Shown: positions 1 through 9,474 of the stretch, one piece after another | How positions within the stretch are numbered: the stretch's first letter is position 1 | Layout: each line of letters opens with the position of its first letter | Assembly: GCA_049607205.1 (NCBI GenBank) | Contig: JBMYWH010000008.1 | Location: forward strand, 20,479 to 84,478 | Reading direction: 5' to 3' | DNA: 64,000 nt | Source of the DNA: JBELHR01 sp049607205 | Lineage (GTDB): Bacteria > Bacteroidota > Bacteroidia > Flavobacteriales > Flavobacteriaceae | Position numbers and translations under genes: made by a program | Notes under the pieces: generated by a model | The model's database searches: none | Told to the model about the DNA's origin: nothing | What the model saw: only the letters and a program-made list of their open reading frames with translations

Positions 1-3000
1 AGGTCTGCAATAGCATTGTCTTGATTCTGAGCATCAGTTAAGTTATTATAATAACTCAAAGTAACCTCAGGACTGTCTAAATGCGTATAATTTGCGATAA
101 GATCGGTTTGTGCTTGAGAGAAGTCAAAGACAGCAATTCCGTTTTCATCGATATCACATTGTTCAAATTCAGGCTGGAAACTACTAGGAATCGCAGTAGC
201 AACCACAATTGCATTCACCCTAGAGACCGCGATACAACCGCTTGCATTTTCATGACGAGCAAAGAAGGTTCTCGAAGGAGAATTGATCTGTACATTAGGA
301 AGTTTTAAACTACTCACATCATTAAGTGCTGCATCTGCAGTAGAGTAGAAGGAGATTGTTGTAGCTGCCGGATTGGTTGAAATATCTGCTAAAATATCGC
401 TTAGATCATAATTAGTAGTCTCTGTAGTGTCATCATCACAGATAACCCAATCGAAGTCATCATTCTTAACCTCTGGAAGAGGGTTTACAATAAGATTAAA
501 TGTCGTAGTGTCATAACAAGTAGGATCATTTTTATTCTCCATACGCACGAAGATCGTTTGAATATCAGCGGTAGTGTTTTGATATCCTAAATCTTTATTG
601 ATCACATTAGTATTAAGATCTGCATCGTTTTGTGTCGGGTGGTAAGAGATATTGAATTGATCTCTATCTATGGCTATCGGGAATAGTTCACTGTCCTTCG
701 TATTCATCACAAAGGTGTTAACAATTCCATTGTCCGCATCAAGATCATCTGCATTATCACATTGTTCATAATCCATAGGAGGATTGAATAGAGGAGCATT
801 ATTGACCTGAATATCAAAAGACATGATAGAGAAACAACCCGTTGTAAGATTGGATACACGTGCCCAAAGGGTTTCTCGATCAAAAGCAGTGCCATTTGTA
901 TATGGTAATAATAATGGATCAATGTTATTTTGAGCCTTTGGTTCTGAAGTAAAATATTGTACTTGATAATCAAGGGGATTTAATCCATTTAGTATAAGAT
1001 CTTGAATAAAGGTATCCTCTGCCGAATTATTAAAATCGAATTGTGCGTAGCCATTATTATCCAAATCACATACACTTTGTAATCCTATATTGGTCTCTAT
1101 AAGTGGAGGAGGGAGTACCTGAACGTTAAATTGTAAATTTAAGTTAATACATCCTGTATGAATGTTTTCTATTCGAACATATACTGTATTCCCAAAGGCT
1201 ACAAAATTGGTATAAGAATCACCTAATCTATTGGAATCACTGATTCTGTCAGTGGTATTGTTATAAAATGAGATGTCATAGTCCCCAGGAGCATTGTTTT
1301 TTAAGATATCAGAACGAACATCATCAAGTCTAAAGTCGTTATAGAAACCATCCTGATCTGTGTCACATATTTTGATATCGCTCGCAGTTGCGGATGCTAA
1401 TGGTAAAGGCTCAACTTCTAGCTTTGCAAATTTTCCATAATCGAAACAGGTTCCATTTTCAACTCTGATGTATAGAATATCGTCATAAGCAACTATATTA
1501 TTGGCATTATTCCAGTCCACAATGGCATTAGTGTCATTCGCTGCATCAGTTTCTGTAGAATAAAACTTTACAACGGCTCCAGAGTTTGCTATATATGGAT
1601 TGTCACTAACAAAAGCATCGTAGAGCACATTAATATCAAAAGATGCAATACCCGTTTGGTTTACATCACACTCGACCAAGGTATGTTCAATGGTATTACT
1701 CACATCAGCTGAGCGCATATCAATGTTCAACACACCAATCTCATAACACAGAGTTGTTTTATTTTCAAAACGGATATATATAGTTTCTGTTGTTGCGTAG
1801 TAATTCTCAGGGTTGTTAATAGGTTCTATCCCAAGTTCAGCTGTAGCTTGCGTATGATGGTAAGTTATGTTATAGTTGATTGAGTTTGCTATGAAAACAT
1901 CAACGAAATCTCTTAAGTCTTTAAAATCTGCTCCATCTAGTCCATCATTATCACAATCTATTTGATTGAAACTATCCACGTTTAGAGCAGGCAATGGATT
2001 AACGATTAAGTCAAAAGTTACAGAAGTATCTACACAAGCAGTGTTTGTAAGGTTTTCCAAACGAACATATATAGTAACGGATCCACTTGCATAAGGAGTG
2101 TTTTTTTCTAAATCATTAATTCCTGCATCGGCGTCAGCTTGACTTAAATGATAGCTTACTTCATATCTAGATCCATCGAGACCTCCTAAAACTTCTATGT
2201 CTTTACTACTCAAATCAAAGAAGGTAGAACCGTTATCATCAAAACCATCTATATCAGAATCACATTCTATATAATCAACTGGGGTAGAAGCTTCGGGTAC
2301 AGTAGTTACATTGATGTCGAATTGCACAATTTCTGAACATGAGGCTAAGTCCACGCTTTCAAGTCTTGCATAAATTGTTTCTAAGGTGTTGGCTAATTTG
2401 TTGGTATAATTACTTGGGTCAAGAATCATGTTAGCTTCAATATCTCCTAAAGCATCTGCTTCGGATTCGTAGTATTCCACGGTATATAGACTCGGATCCA
2501 GACCATTCAGGATTAGATTGTCGTTATTGGTTAAATCAAAGGTGTAGAAACCATCTACATCATCATCACATTCAAAAATGTTTGATGGTGTACCAGCAGT
2601 AGGAGGGGGCGAAAATGTAATAATAGAAGTTCCGATTTTAGGACAAGTTCCATCATTCTTGTTTACTTCAAGGGTGTATTTGTTTACTGCGTTAGATCCA
2701 TCATAACTTATTGTTAATTGCTCTGTGGTTTCGGTAGGAAGTAAAACACCATCTTTGGTCCAAGTATAGGTCCAGGCAGGATTGTAATTAACATTGTGTT
2801 TTATAGTGTAATTATCTCCTTCACATAAATATAGATAATCTCTATTGTCATCGATATCACCATTATTTGTGATGTTCAATTCTTGTAAAAATAAAGACTG
2901 AATAAATGGTGGTAAACCTTGCGTAGCCCTTCCCGTTCCTAAATCTACATAGGATTCTATATAATTGGCGTCCGTTCCTTTAAGATATGGGAATTCGATA

Positions 3001-4217
3001 AGATCTAGATATTGAGTGTCTGTATAATAGGATCTTGGAACGGTTACATAGATTTGATTACCATAACTAAGTTGTAACCCTGCTCGGTAAACATTCCCGT
3101 ATTCGTAGTGAATTTGAGTCTGAGAGTTTTTAATATCCAAGGCTTCCAAGTCATATTGTAAGATTGAAATTTCATCATCACCATCCATATCATACCAGTT
3201 TCCGGTATTGGAATCGTGAGTGGATACATATAAAAATCGAGAAGTACCGTCGAATTCAATCCCATATGGAGCTCCATAGGTTGAGATGTCTGTTCGACTC
3301 ATAAGTTCTAGTCCTCTTTGATTTGGAAGTAGACCCAACAGGTCGTCGTCATCTTCTCCTATTAGTCCCGTATCTAAATCTAAACTGAATAAATAAGTTT
3401 TGGCTTTTTTTGATAATGAGTAGGCATAGTTCGCAATGGATATGTATTGTCCATTAGGAGAAACTTTTAAATAACCTTTAACTTCGTCGGCATCTACTGG
3501 AGTTTGAGATTTAATTGGGTTTAGATCAACCCCAGTTCCACTTACTCGATATGCATAAAATGTTGAACCCCAATCATGACCCGCATCCCAATTAAGGCTT
3601 GAATAATCTGTACTCGTGTAATCGTCGCTTTCTGAGCCGCTATTATCAACTAATGAAATTACCCAATAGTCTCCACAATCATCTTGTCTGACCGCAGTTA
3701 CTTTTTCTGTCCATCTACTTTCTTTTCCATCACTTAAGTTTACTTCAGATCCCGAGACGACAGCACCTAAGCCTCCATCTAGAGACATATCAACTGTATA
3801 GTATCTAAAGCCTTGTGTACCAGAAGTTGGAGGATCTCCGCCATGGAGAGCTGTACCCACGGTAAAAACATAGTAAATATCATCATTATCCGGATTGGGT
3901 ACAATGATTCCTGATTGAGTACTGGAGCGGTGTCCTTTCAGGCTGGAACCGTTGGGCATGATTTCATGATTCTTGTTCCAAACTCGGGTACCGTCAGAAT
4001 AAAACAATAGATTACCGAAAGCATCTGAAATTGTAGAACTACCTTCAAGGGTTTCAATTGGTGTTCCTGGAGTAGGAGTATAAGTAATTACTTCAGGTGT
4101 TCCCGAGGAAAAGGATACACCAGCTTGTTTTCCAAAAAACCAGTTGGCAGCTTCCCCCTGAGAATAGAGAGTATTCCCTAGAAGGGATAGTAATATTATA
4201 AGGCAAAGTTTTTTCAT
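1..4217 (-). CDS. Large secreted repeat protein, 3' end beyond the window
   Basis: The reading frame is open from an ATG at 4217 to the left edge, about 1405 residues, with the C-terminus missing. A signal peptide (MKKLCLIILLSLLGNTLYSQ) is followed by a beta-propeller-like region to about residue 430, reminiscent of flavobacterial cell-surface proteins. After an Ig-like stretch there are nine visible repeats of about 100 residues. Each opens with a Cys-Asp motif of the type CDxDxDGxxxFDL and includes a TIYVRLEN-like strand. The motifs recur about every 300 bp, near 2569, 2263, 1958, 1668, 1366, 1068, 760, 444 and 152. Such proteins usually end in a type IX secretion (type B) sorting domain, which would lie outside this window, so surface secretion is inferred. 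A TATATTTG promoter lies just upstream. Confidence 0.8.
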   Translation of the reverse strand, partial: MKKLCLIILLSLLGNTLYSQGEAANWFFGKQAGVSFSSGTPEVITYTPTPGTPIETLEGSSTISDAFGNLLFYSDGTRVWNKNHEIMPNGSSLKGHRSSTQSGIIVPNPDNDDIYYVFTVGTALHGGDPPTSGTQGFRYYTVDMSLDGGLGAVVSGSEVNLSDGKESRWTEKVTAVRQDDCGDYWVISLVDNSGSESDDYTSTDYSSLNWDAGHDWGSTFYAYRVSGTGVDLNPIKSQTPVDADEVKGYLKVSPNGQYISIANYAYSLSKKAKTYLFSLDLDTGLIGEDDDDLLGLLPNQRGLELMSRTDISTYGAPYGIEFDGTSRFLYVSTHDSNTGNWYDMDGDDEISILQYDLEALDIKNSQTQIHYEYGNVYRAGLQLSYGNQIYVTVPRSYYTDTQYLDLIEFPYLKGTDANYIESYVDLGTGRATQGLPPFIQSLFLQELNITNNGDIDDNRDYLYLCEGDNYTIKHNVNYNPAWTYTWTKDGVLLPTETTEQLTISYDGSNAVNKYTLEVNKNDGTCPKIGTSIITFSPPPTAGTPSNIFECDDDVDGFYTFDLTNNDNLILNGLDPSLYTVEYYESEADALGDIEANMILDPSNYTNKLANTLETIYARLESVDLASCSEIVQFDINVTTVPEASTPVDYIECDSDIDGFDDNGSTFFDLSSKDIEVLGGLDGSRYEVSYHLSQADADAGINDLEKNTPYASGSVTIYVRLENLTNTACVDTSVTFDLIVNPLPALNVDSFNQIDCDNDGLDGADFKDLRDFVDVFIANSINYNITYHHTQATAELGIEPINNPENYYATTETIYIRFENKTTLCYEIGVLNIDMRSADVSNTIEHTLVECDVNQTGIASFDINVLYDAFVSDNPYIANSGAVVKFYSTETDAANDTNAIVDWNNANNIVAYDDILYIRVENGTCFDYGKFAKLEVEPLPLASATASDIKICDTDQDGFYNDFRLDDVRSDILKNNAPGDYDISFYNNTTDRISDSNRLGDSYTNFVAFGNTVYVRIENIHTGCINLNLQFNVQVLPPPLIETNIGLQSVCDLDNNGYAQFDFNNSAEDTFIQDLILNGLNPLDYQVQYFTSEPKAQNNIDPLLLPYTNGTAFDRETLWARVSNLTTGCFSIMSFDIQVNNAPLFNPPMDYEQCDNADDLDADNGIVNTFVMNTKDSELFPIAIDRDQFNISYHPTQNDADLNTNVINKDLGYQNTTADIQTIFVRMENKNDPTCYDTTTFNLIVNPLPEVKNDDFDWVICDDDTTETTNYDLSDILADISTNPAATTISFYSTADAALNDVSSLKLPNVQINSPSRTFFARHENASGCIAVSRVNAIVVATAIPSSFQPEFEQCDIDENGIAVFDFSQAQTDLIANYTHLDSPEVTLSYYNNLTDAQNQDNAIAD

Positions 4218-4261
4218 CCGGGGTAGGTCTAAAACTTGATTTTGTACTATAGTTACAATAT

Positions 4262-4269
4262 CAAATATA
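4262..4269 (-). promoter_or_regulatory. Promoter -7 element for the large repeat protein
   Basis: TATATTTG on the minus strand fits the Bacteroidota TAnnTTTG consensus. It sits 45 nt before the ATG at 4217 and directly after the terminator at 4272-4297. Confidence 0.55.
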
Positions 4270-4271
4270 CT

Positions 4272-4297
4272 AAAAAAGCCCCTTGAAGGGGCTTTTT
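4272..4297 (-). terminator. Intrinsic terminator of the ABC-2 operon
   Basis: A GC stem (AGCCCC / GGGGCT) is flanked by A and T tracts and lies downstream of the permease gene that ends at 4353. The hairpin is nearly symmetric, so it could act in both directions. Confidence 0.8.
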
Positions 4298-4352
4298 CCT
4301 AAGTGGTTTTTAAAACTACCTATTTTGTGGTAAAATTTGATTTTTTTTAAAC

Positions 4353-5183
4353 TTATAAGTCTCTTTTCTTCAATAAAGTATAGGAAAGAAAAACAAAGAT
4401 AAAGGTCCATGCTAACACAATCAAAATTTGAAAAAAGGAGACCGAATAATCAAAATCATATGATTCACCAACCTGTTTAGCGACAGTTTGTACTGCATTA
4501 AGCCTGGAAAATGGTTCAGGAATTAATTGGTACATGGATTGTAATGGCATCATATGAGCGATTTGTTCTCCAATTTCGCCCATGGAATCACGGGTCAGTT
4601 TGTAGAATAAATAACTCTCGAAAAAGAACCAAATCAACATCCCTCCAATGGCATAGGCAGACTTTCTTATTAAGAGCCCTAGGAATAATCCAAAACTAAA
4701 GAAACCAACAAGTTTAACAAAATATGCAATGAGATATTCTAAGTCTGAAAATATAATTCCTATTTCGTTATAATCAGAGAACATGAGTCCAAGAATCAAC
4801 GAAATTACAAAAATAAATAGTGTAGATATTGCAGCGAAAACTACAACCATATAAAATTTAGAAAGGATAAATTCTTTTTTACTCAGTCCATCAATCAAGT
4901 TTTGTTTGATGGTTTTAAATGAGTATTCGTTGGCTGTCATAGAGACAATAACCAAGAGTAAGAAGAACTTAAGTCCACTGGCAATAAAGGTGTTAAAATG
5001 CCAGATATATGGGAAGTTAAATATTCCTTGATCGGCAAGGTGGAATTGGATCTCACCGATGTCAAACTTTATGGAAGCTATAAGCGCAATACTTGTCAAA
5101 AGTGCAAAATAACTTATAATAATAATCTTGCTGCCTTTGTGGTATCTTAATTTATCGAATTCTATAGATAATAATCTTTTCAT
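4353..5183 (-). CDS. ABC-2 type transporter permease
   Basis: This 276-residue protein has about six hydrophobic segments. It follows the ABC-2 plan: a cytoplasmic start (MKRLLSIEFDKLRYHKGSK), a first membrane segment, an extracytoplasmic loop, then a block of four or five helices ending in KKRDL. It is the membrane half of an exporter whose ATPase is encoded 9 nt upstream at 5193-6083, so the two are almost certainly cotranscribed. The substrate is unknown. The fragment NEYSFKTIKQNLIDGLSKKEF resembles the coupling region of NatB/bacitracin-type permeases. It starts at the ATG at 5183. Confidence 0.8.
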   Translation of the reverse strand: MKRLLSIEFDKLRYHKGSKIIIISYFALLTSIALIASIKFDIGEIQFHLADQGIFNFPYIWHFNTFIASGLKFFLLLVIVSMTANEYSFKTIKQNLIDGLSKKEFILSKFYMVVVFAAISTLFIFVISLILGLMFSDYNEIGIIFSDLEYLIAYFVKLVGFFSFGLFLGLLIRKSAYAIGGMLIWFFFESYLFYKLTRDSMGEIGEQIAHMMPLQSMYQLIPEPFSRLNAVQTVAKQVGESYDFDYSVSFFQILIVLAWTFIFVFLSYTLLKKRDL

Positions 5184-5192
5184 GGCGGTTGC

Positions 5193-6083
5193 TTAGGAGG
5201 TTAATTGTAGGAATTGTTCTTCTAACGAAGGCGCTCTTTGTTCCAAGTGGGTTAGTGTAATTCCATGTTCAAACAGGGCTTTGTTTAATTCGTCAGAGGC
5301 TATGGCTCTAGAAGGAACGAAGCTGATTAAATCATTAGTTTCTTCAATATTATCAGTAATGTCCATAGATTCAATTGCCTTAATTAAATCTGCTTTGTTG
5401 TTTGAATTTAAAAGAAATAGACCTGTGTTACTCGTCATTTGTGAAACAGGACCATTATAAATTAAATTACCTTTTTGTAAGACAACCACATCCGTACAAA
5501 TTTTTTCAACCTCATCAAGTAGATGAGAGGCTAAAAGGATGGTTGTTCCGTTTTTTGCGATTTTTTTTATAATTTCTCTAATTTCGTGTATCCCTTGAGG
5601 ATCTAGACCGTTAGTAGGTTCATCTAAGATTAAAAACTCAGGTTCATTGATTAGGGCTGAGGCAATGGCTAGCCTTTGTTTCATTCCTAAAGAAAAAGTT
5701 TTGAATTTTGAGTTTCTTCTTTCATATAGATGGACGTTTTTCAGTATTTCATCTATTTGAGTGGGGTCAGACTCCTTTATTTTACAGACTAGGGCTAAAT
5801 TTTGTTTGGCCGTCATGTAAGGATAAAAGTTAGGCCTTTCAATTATAGCACCTACCTTTTTTAAGGCTTCGTGATGGGAGATACTACCTTCGAACCAGGA
5901 AAAATCTCCAGAAGTTTTATTGACAACATTTAAGGCAATACCCAGAGTAGTGGACTTTCCTGAGCCATTCGGCCCGAGAATTCCATAGATTTTACCTTTT
6001 TGAATTTCAAAGCTTACATTGTTAACCGCTTGAAGGCCTCCAAAGTTCTTCGAAAGATTATTAATTTTTAATATGGTCTGCAA
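5193..6083 (-). CDS. ABC transporter ATP-binding protein
   Basis: This 296-residue ABC ATPase energises the permease encoded downstream. It has a Walker A (GPNGSGKSTT), a signature read as FSLGMKQRL in place of the classical LSGGQ, a Walker B with catalytic Glu (LILDEPTNGLDP) and an H-loop (LLASHLLDEVEKI). The C-terminal 80 residues form the regulatory tail common in CcmA/NatA-type exporter ATPases. The frame opens with TTG at 6083; no in-frame ATG is available close by, so a TTG start is likely. Substrate unknown. Confidence 0.85.
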   Translation of the reverse strand: MQTILKINNLSKNFGGLQAVNNVSFEIQKGKIYGILGPNGSGKSTTLGIALNVVNKTSGDFSWFEGSISHHEALKKVGAIIERPNFYPYMTAKQNLALVCKIKESDPTQIDEILKNVHLYERRNSKFKTFSLGMKQRLAIASALINEPEFLILDEPTNGLDPQGIHEIREIIKKIAKNGTTILLASHLLDEVEKICTDVVVLQKGNLIYNGPVSQMTSNTGLFLLNSNNKADLIKAIESMDITDNIEETNDLISFVPSRAIASDELNKALFEHGITLTHLEQRAPSLEEQFLQLTS

Positions 6084-6153
6084 AATGATGTGGTTTAGTT
6101 ATATATCAGACGAGGGTCGTCGAGTTTTGTTACTAAACTATCAAAAAAAAACT

Positions 6154-6684
6154 TTAGAAAGTGTCTAAGTCTAAATCATCGATGTTTTCAAAACCTCCAC
6201 CTGAAGCCGGGTCGTTGAAATCTTCTCCGAATAAAGCTTCATCCGAATAAGGATCAATTGGAGCTTTACCTTCAAACGATTTTTCTGGAGCTTGTTCAGG
6301 TCGTTCACCAACGCTCATTACTAAATAAGGTAAGTCATGCTCCGTTGAAGGAAGTTCATCGATAAGTTCTATAAAACAGGTCCACATAGAAAAAAAGTCG
6401 TAAACATAAAGTAGCTTTTCTCCACGATCTTCAATGGTTTGCTCTATACTTTGGTTAATCATGTCCACGGCATTTGGACCGTCATCCATTGACATTAAAG
6501 GAATCTCTTCTCCTTGAGTCCATTCCTCGTCAGTTCTGTAGAAGGAAGCCATTTGACCTGGTTCAAAACCAAAACTATCAATCAAGGCATAATGCAAATC
6601 TTCTAGGGAAGACTTGCGATGAATTAGTAAGGTTCTTACTACATCTTGCTCTGTATCTAAGATAGCTCTAATTTTAAAAATCAT
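6154..6684 (-). CDS. pRiA4b ORF-3-like protein
   Basis: The protein has 176 residues if translation begins at the ATG at 6684 (MIFKIRAILDTEQDV). A longer frame to 6744 would begin upstream of the TATTTTTG promoter at 6703-6710, so the short start is preferred. The first 80 residues (RTLLIHRKSSLEDLHYALIDSFGF) resemble the PRiA4_ORF3 fold, a family with no firm function. The C-terminus is acidic and low-complexity, ending DDLDLDTF. It is divergent from menI and does not look like part of the menaquinone pathway. Confidence 0.6.
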   Translation of the reverse strand: MIFKIRAILDTEQDVVRTLLIHRKSSLEDLHYALIDSFGFEPGQMASFYRTDEEWTQGEEIPLMSMDDGPNAVDMINQSIEQTIEDRGEKLLYVYDFFSMWTCFIELIDELPSTEHDLPYLVMSVGERPEQAPEKSFEGKAPIDPYSDEALFGEDFNDPASGGGFENIDDLDLDTF

Positions 6685-6702
6685 AAACGTAATTTTGAAT
6701 TG

Positions 6703-6710
6703 CAAAAATA
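6703..6710 (-). promoter_or_regulatory. Promoter -7 element for the pRiA4b-like gene
   Basis: TATTTTTG on the minus strand lies 18 nt before the ATG at 6684. It rules out the longer frame that starts at 6744. Confidence 0.6.
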
Positions 6711-6757
6711 CAAGATAATGCTTAAAATAAATTATTTTTACCACTTAAAGATAGATT

Positions 6758-7180
6758 ATGGATGTAAATAAAATCTTATTCCTTTTAAATGAGTCGACTA
6801 AGAATACGTTAATGGAAACTCTCGAAATCAAATATACTTTTGTAGGAGATGGAGAGGTTCACGCTTCTATGCCCGTGAATTCAAGGGTACATCAACCTAT
6901 GGGCTTATTGCATGGTGGTGCCAGTGTTGCCTTAGCAGAAAGTGTAGGTTCTGCAGCGTCACATATGTTTTTAGAGGATCGAGAAAATTTTGAGGTTAGA
7001 GGGATTGAAATCTCTGCAAATCACCTAAAAAGTGTAAGAGAGGGTATGGTTATTGCCAAGGCAAAAATCATACATAAAGGAAGAACGACGCATTTGTGGG
7101 AAATAAGAATTGAAGATACAAAGGGTGCTTTAGTTTCCTTGTGTAAGTTGACTAATATTGTTTTGCCTAAAAGAAAATGA
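6758..7180 (+). CDS. menI: 1,4-dihydroxy-2-naphthoyl-CoA thioesterase
   Basis: This 140-residue hotdog-fold thioesterase strongly resembles E. coli YdiI/MenI. Shared features are MPVNSRVHQPMGLLHGGA with the following SVALAES (the catalytic Glu of the YdiI/PaaI group), the RGIEISANHLKSVREG strand-turn and the final beta strands. It would hydrolyse DHNA-CoA to DHNA in cytoplasmic menaquinone synthesis. Its stop overlaps the start of menF by 4 nt (ATGA), implying translational coupling and supporting the pathway assignment over a generic thioesterase. Confidence 0.85.
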   Translation: MDVNKILFLLNESTKNTLMETLEIKYTFVGDGEVHASMPVNSRVHQPMGLLHGGASVALAESVGSAASHMFLEDRENFEVRGIEISANHLKSVREGMVIAKAKIIHKGRTTHLWEIRIEDTKGALVSLCKLTNIVLPKRK

Positions 7181-8187
7181 ATTTAAGGAATCTTAAAGAT
7201 AAAGAATCCCCATTTGTGGTCTATAGAAAACCTGGTGAAACATCGGTTTTCTTCATAGAATCATGCGATACATTTAATCGGGAAGATCTCAGTTTTGTTT
7301 TTGCTCCTTTTGATTCTGATAGGCATGAGGTACTGGAGATTCGTGGCCCAGTTATAACTCTGGATCTTCTGAATACTGAATCAGTAGGTCATCAACAATT
7401 ATCTCTTCAGGAGCCTTCTCAGTCCGATGAGGATAAATATGAATTCATGGTGGCAAAAGCCGTTAAAGAATTGCAAAACTCTGAAGTGAATAAAGTAGTT
7501 CTTTCACGAAAAGAATCACATGAATTAAACTTAGATAAAGAAGGAAGCTTTACGAAACTTTTGAGTTCATATCCTCAAGCAATGGTGTATTGGTTTTACC
7601 ACCCTAAAAGTGGACATTGGCAAGGAGCTAGTCCTGAATTGTTGGTGAAAACAAGATTTAAAACTTTGGAAACTGTATCCTTAGCAGGAACCCAGGCATT
7701 TAATGGAGAAATCAATGTGAAATGGGGAGAAAAGGAAATAGAGGAGCAGGCCTATGTGAGTGAATATATCAGGTCAACCTTAGAGAAGTTTGGTTATCAG
7801 GTTAATATGGAAGGGCCACAAACGGTTCGAGCTGGTTTGTTATTGCATTTAAAAAGTTTTTTCATGGCAAAATCCAAGCAAGAACTTAATTTGAGTGATT
7901 TGCTTGAAAGCCTTCATCCAACACCTGCAGTTTGCGGGGTTCCATTGAAAGAAGCACAGGAATTGATAAAGGATCTAGAGGATTATGATCGTTCTTATTA
8001 TACAGGATATTTAGGAGAGATAGCAAAGGATAGTGCCGAATTATATGTTAATCTGAGATGCATGAAAATTGAAGAGAATGCGGTGCATATTTATGTTGGT
8101 GGAGGCTTGACAAAAGATTCTGATCCAAAGGCGGAATTTCATGAAACTTGTGCAAAAACCTCCACGATGAAAAAGGTTTTGGGCTAG
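7177..8187 (+). CDS. menF: Isochorismate synthase
   Basis: This 336-residue chorismate-utilising enzyme converts chorismate to isochorismate, the first committed menaquinone step. Visible family elements are KVVLSRKESHEL, GASPELLVKTR, TVSLAGTQ, a HPTPAVCGVP motif, YTGYLGEIAKDSAELYVNLRCM and the C-terminal VGGGLTKDSDPKAEFHETCAK, which carries metal-binding acidic residues. It is shorter than E. coli MenF (about 430 residues), as is usual in Bacteroidota. It is coupled to menI and lies in the same block as menD and menB. An entC-like siderophore role is less likely because no siderophore genes are nearby. Confidence 0.85.
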   Translation: MNLRNLKDKESPFVVYRKPGETSVFFIESCDTFNREDLSFVFAPFDSDRHEVLEIRGPVITLDLLNTESVGHQQLSLQEPSQSDEDKYEFMVAKAVKELQNSEVNKVVLSRKESHELNLDKEGSFTKLLSSYPQAMVYWFYHPKSGHWQGASPELLVKTRFKTLETVSLAGTQAFNGEINVKWGEKEIEEQAYVSEYIRSTLEKFGYQVNMEGPQTVRAGLLLHLKSFFMAKSKQELNLSDLLESLHPTPAVCGVPLKEAQELIKDLEDYDRSYYTGYLGEIAKDSAELYVNLRCMKIEENAVHIYVGGGLTKDSDPKAEFHETCAKTSTMKKVLG

Positions 8188-8190
8188 GGC

Positions 8191-9465
8191 CTAAAAGCCT
8201 ATTTGGTATTGTAAAACAGTCATCCCTTTATAGTCCTCTTGGGTAATTTCTCCATTTTCTCCTTCATAGAAAATAGGTCGATATTGGTATCCAAGAGTCA
8301 ATTTACTTTTCTTACCGTTTAAATAAAGATTTACTCCAAGATCATAAACAATCATAGGGTCATCTAATTTTTCCCACTTAGAATGTTGAATTGCGATATT
8401 TGGTTGTACCGGCCTGTTTTTACCGTCAATTTTCACAGGAAAAGCATATCCAAATTGTAAAAAGAACGTATCTCCAGTTCCCATCATTGGAAATCCATCT
8501 CCGGAACCATTAAAACTCGCATCTGCAGTGGAAGAAGTAGCAATATTATCTGCGGCGACATTTCTGATGTAATCTGGCCCATAGTCATAGGAGAAATATC
8601 CAAAATAAGTGGTGATAGATTGATCTGATCCATGTCTAAGAGGACTGTTATAATATAAGTCCACCGCCCAGTGTTTCATGTCATAATATTCTTGAGCAAC
8701 TCCGTTTACGCTGTTCTGCATAGCGTCTTTTTGAGCCATATATCCCCCTCCAAGGTTAAGTACTTTCTTAGCCGATAAATAAGATCCGGCACTGTAGGCA
8801 CTTTTATTGGATTCTGAATCTAAAAACATATACTTGACATAAGTAGACCATTTTAGTTTAGGATTATTGGTCGCAAAATCTACACCATTTTCTGATGTTT
8901 TAGTCACTTGAAAAGGTTGATTCAAGACTAATCTATAATCGAATTTTGCCGCTTGACCTTTCATCCATACTCCTAAGCTACGCCCTAAATCATCATTTTT
9001 GTTCACGGTATTTAAGGTGAATAGTGGTGCGTCAAGGGCCATTAATGTACTTGCACTTCGTATATTCCATCGGCTTAAACCTTGAAAGCCTGATTTACCA
9101 ACTCCAATTTGAAAATATTCAGAGGCCCTATACTCTGTGTACAAATCTAGAATTCCAAAGGGAAATGTTTTGTCATTCTTTGTATTGTAGCTGTTACCTC
9201 CTAAGATCATGTAGGCATATAGTTTGTCAGTAATATCCACCCCCATAGACATTCTTAGTCTTCGAATAGAAAGGTCTGTTTTGCGACTTACTTCCTCTCC
9301 ATTAATCACCGTACCTGGATTCATGTCCGTATTCCTCAACCAAAATTGGGCATAAAAGGAAGTGGTAACCTTGTCGTTATTGAAAAAGTTTTTTTGGGCA
9401 TTCATTCTACCCTGGTTACATAGTATACAAAGTAAACTGAAAGCTACTGTTTTCTTTAAGTTCAT
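8191..9465 (-). CDS. Outer-membrane porin of the OprO/OprP-like group
   Basis: A 424-residue protein with a signal peptide (MNLKKTVAFSLLCILCNQGRMNAQ) and alternating beta strands throughout, ending in YQIGF with a terminal aromatic residue typical of barrels. The pattern LSIRRLRMSMGVDITDKLYAYMILGG resembles phosphate-selective-porin-like proteins. It lies 9 nt downstream of a DASS-family transporter, so the pair probably moves the same anion or dicarboxylate across both membranes; this is inferred from position only. It converges with menF, with 3 nt between their ends. Confidence 0.7.
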   Translation of the reverse strand: MNLKKTVAFSLLCILCNQGRMNAQKNFFNNDKVTTSFYAQFWLRNTDMNPGTVINGEEVSRKTDLSIRRLRMSMGVDITDKLYAYMILGGNSYNTKNDKTFPFGILDLYTEYRASEYFQIGVGKSGFQGLSRWNIRSASTLMALDAPLFTLNTVNKNDDLGRSLGVWMKGQAAKFDYRLVLNQPFQVTKTSENGVDFATNNPKLKWSTYVKYMFLDSESNKSAYSAGSYLSAKKVLNLGGGYMAQKDAMQNSVNGVAQEYYDMKHWAVDLYYNSPLRHGSDQSITTYFGYFSYDYGPDYIRNVAADNIATSSTADASFNGSGDGFPMMGTGDTFFLQFGYAFPVKIDGKNRPVQPNIAIQHSKWEKLDDPMIVYDLGVNLYLNGKKSKLTLGYQYRPIFYEGENGEITQEDYKGMTVLQYQIGF

Positions 9466-9474
9466 AGTTACTAG

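Noticed and set aside
1..4217. Thrombospondin type 3 repeats from the DxDxDG loops
   Set aside because: The loops occur once per about 100 residues, not in the tight tandem of TSP3.
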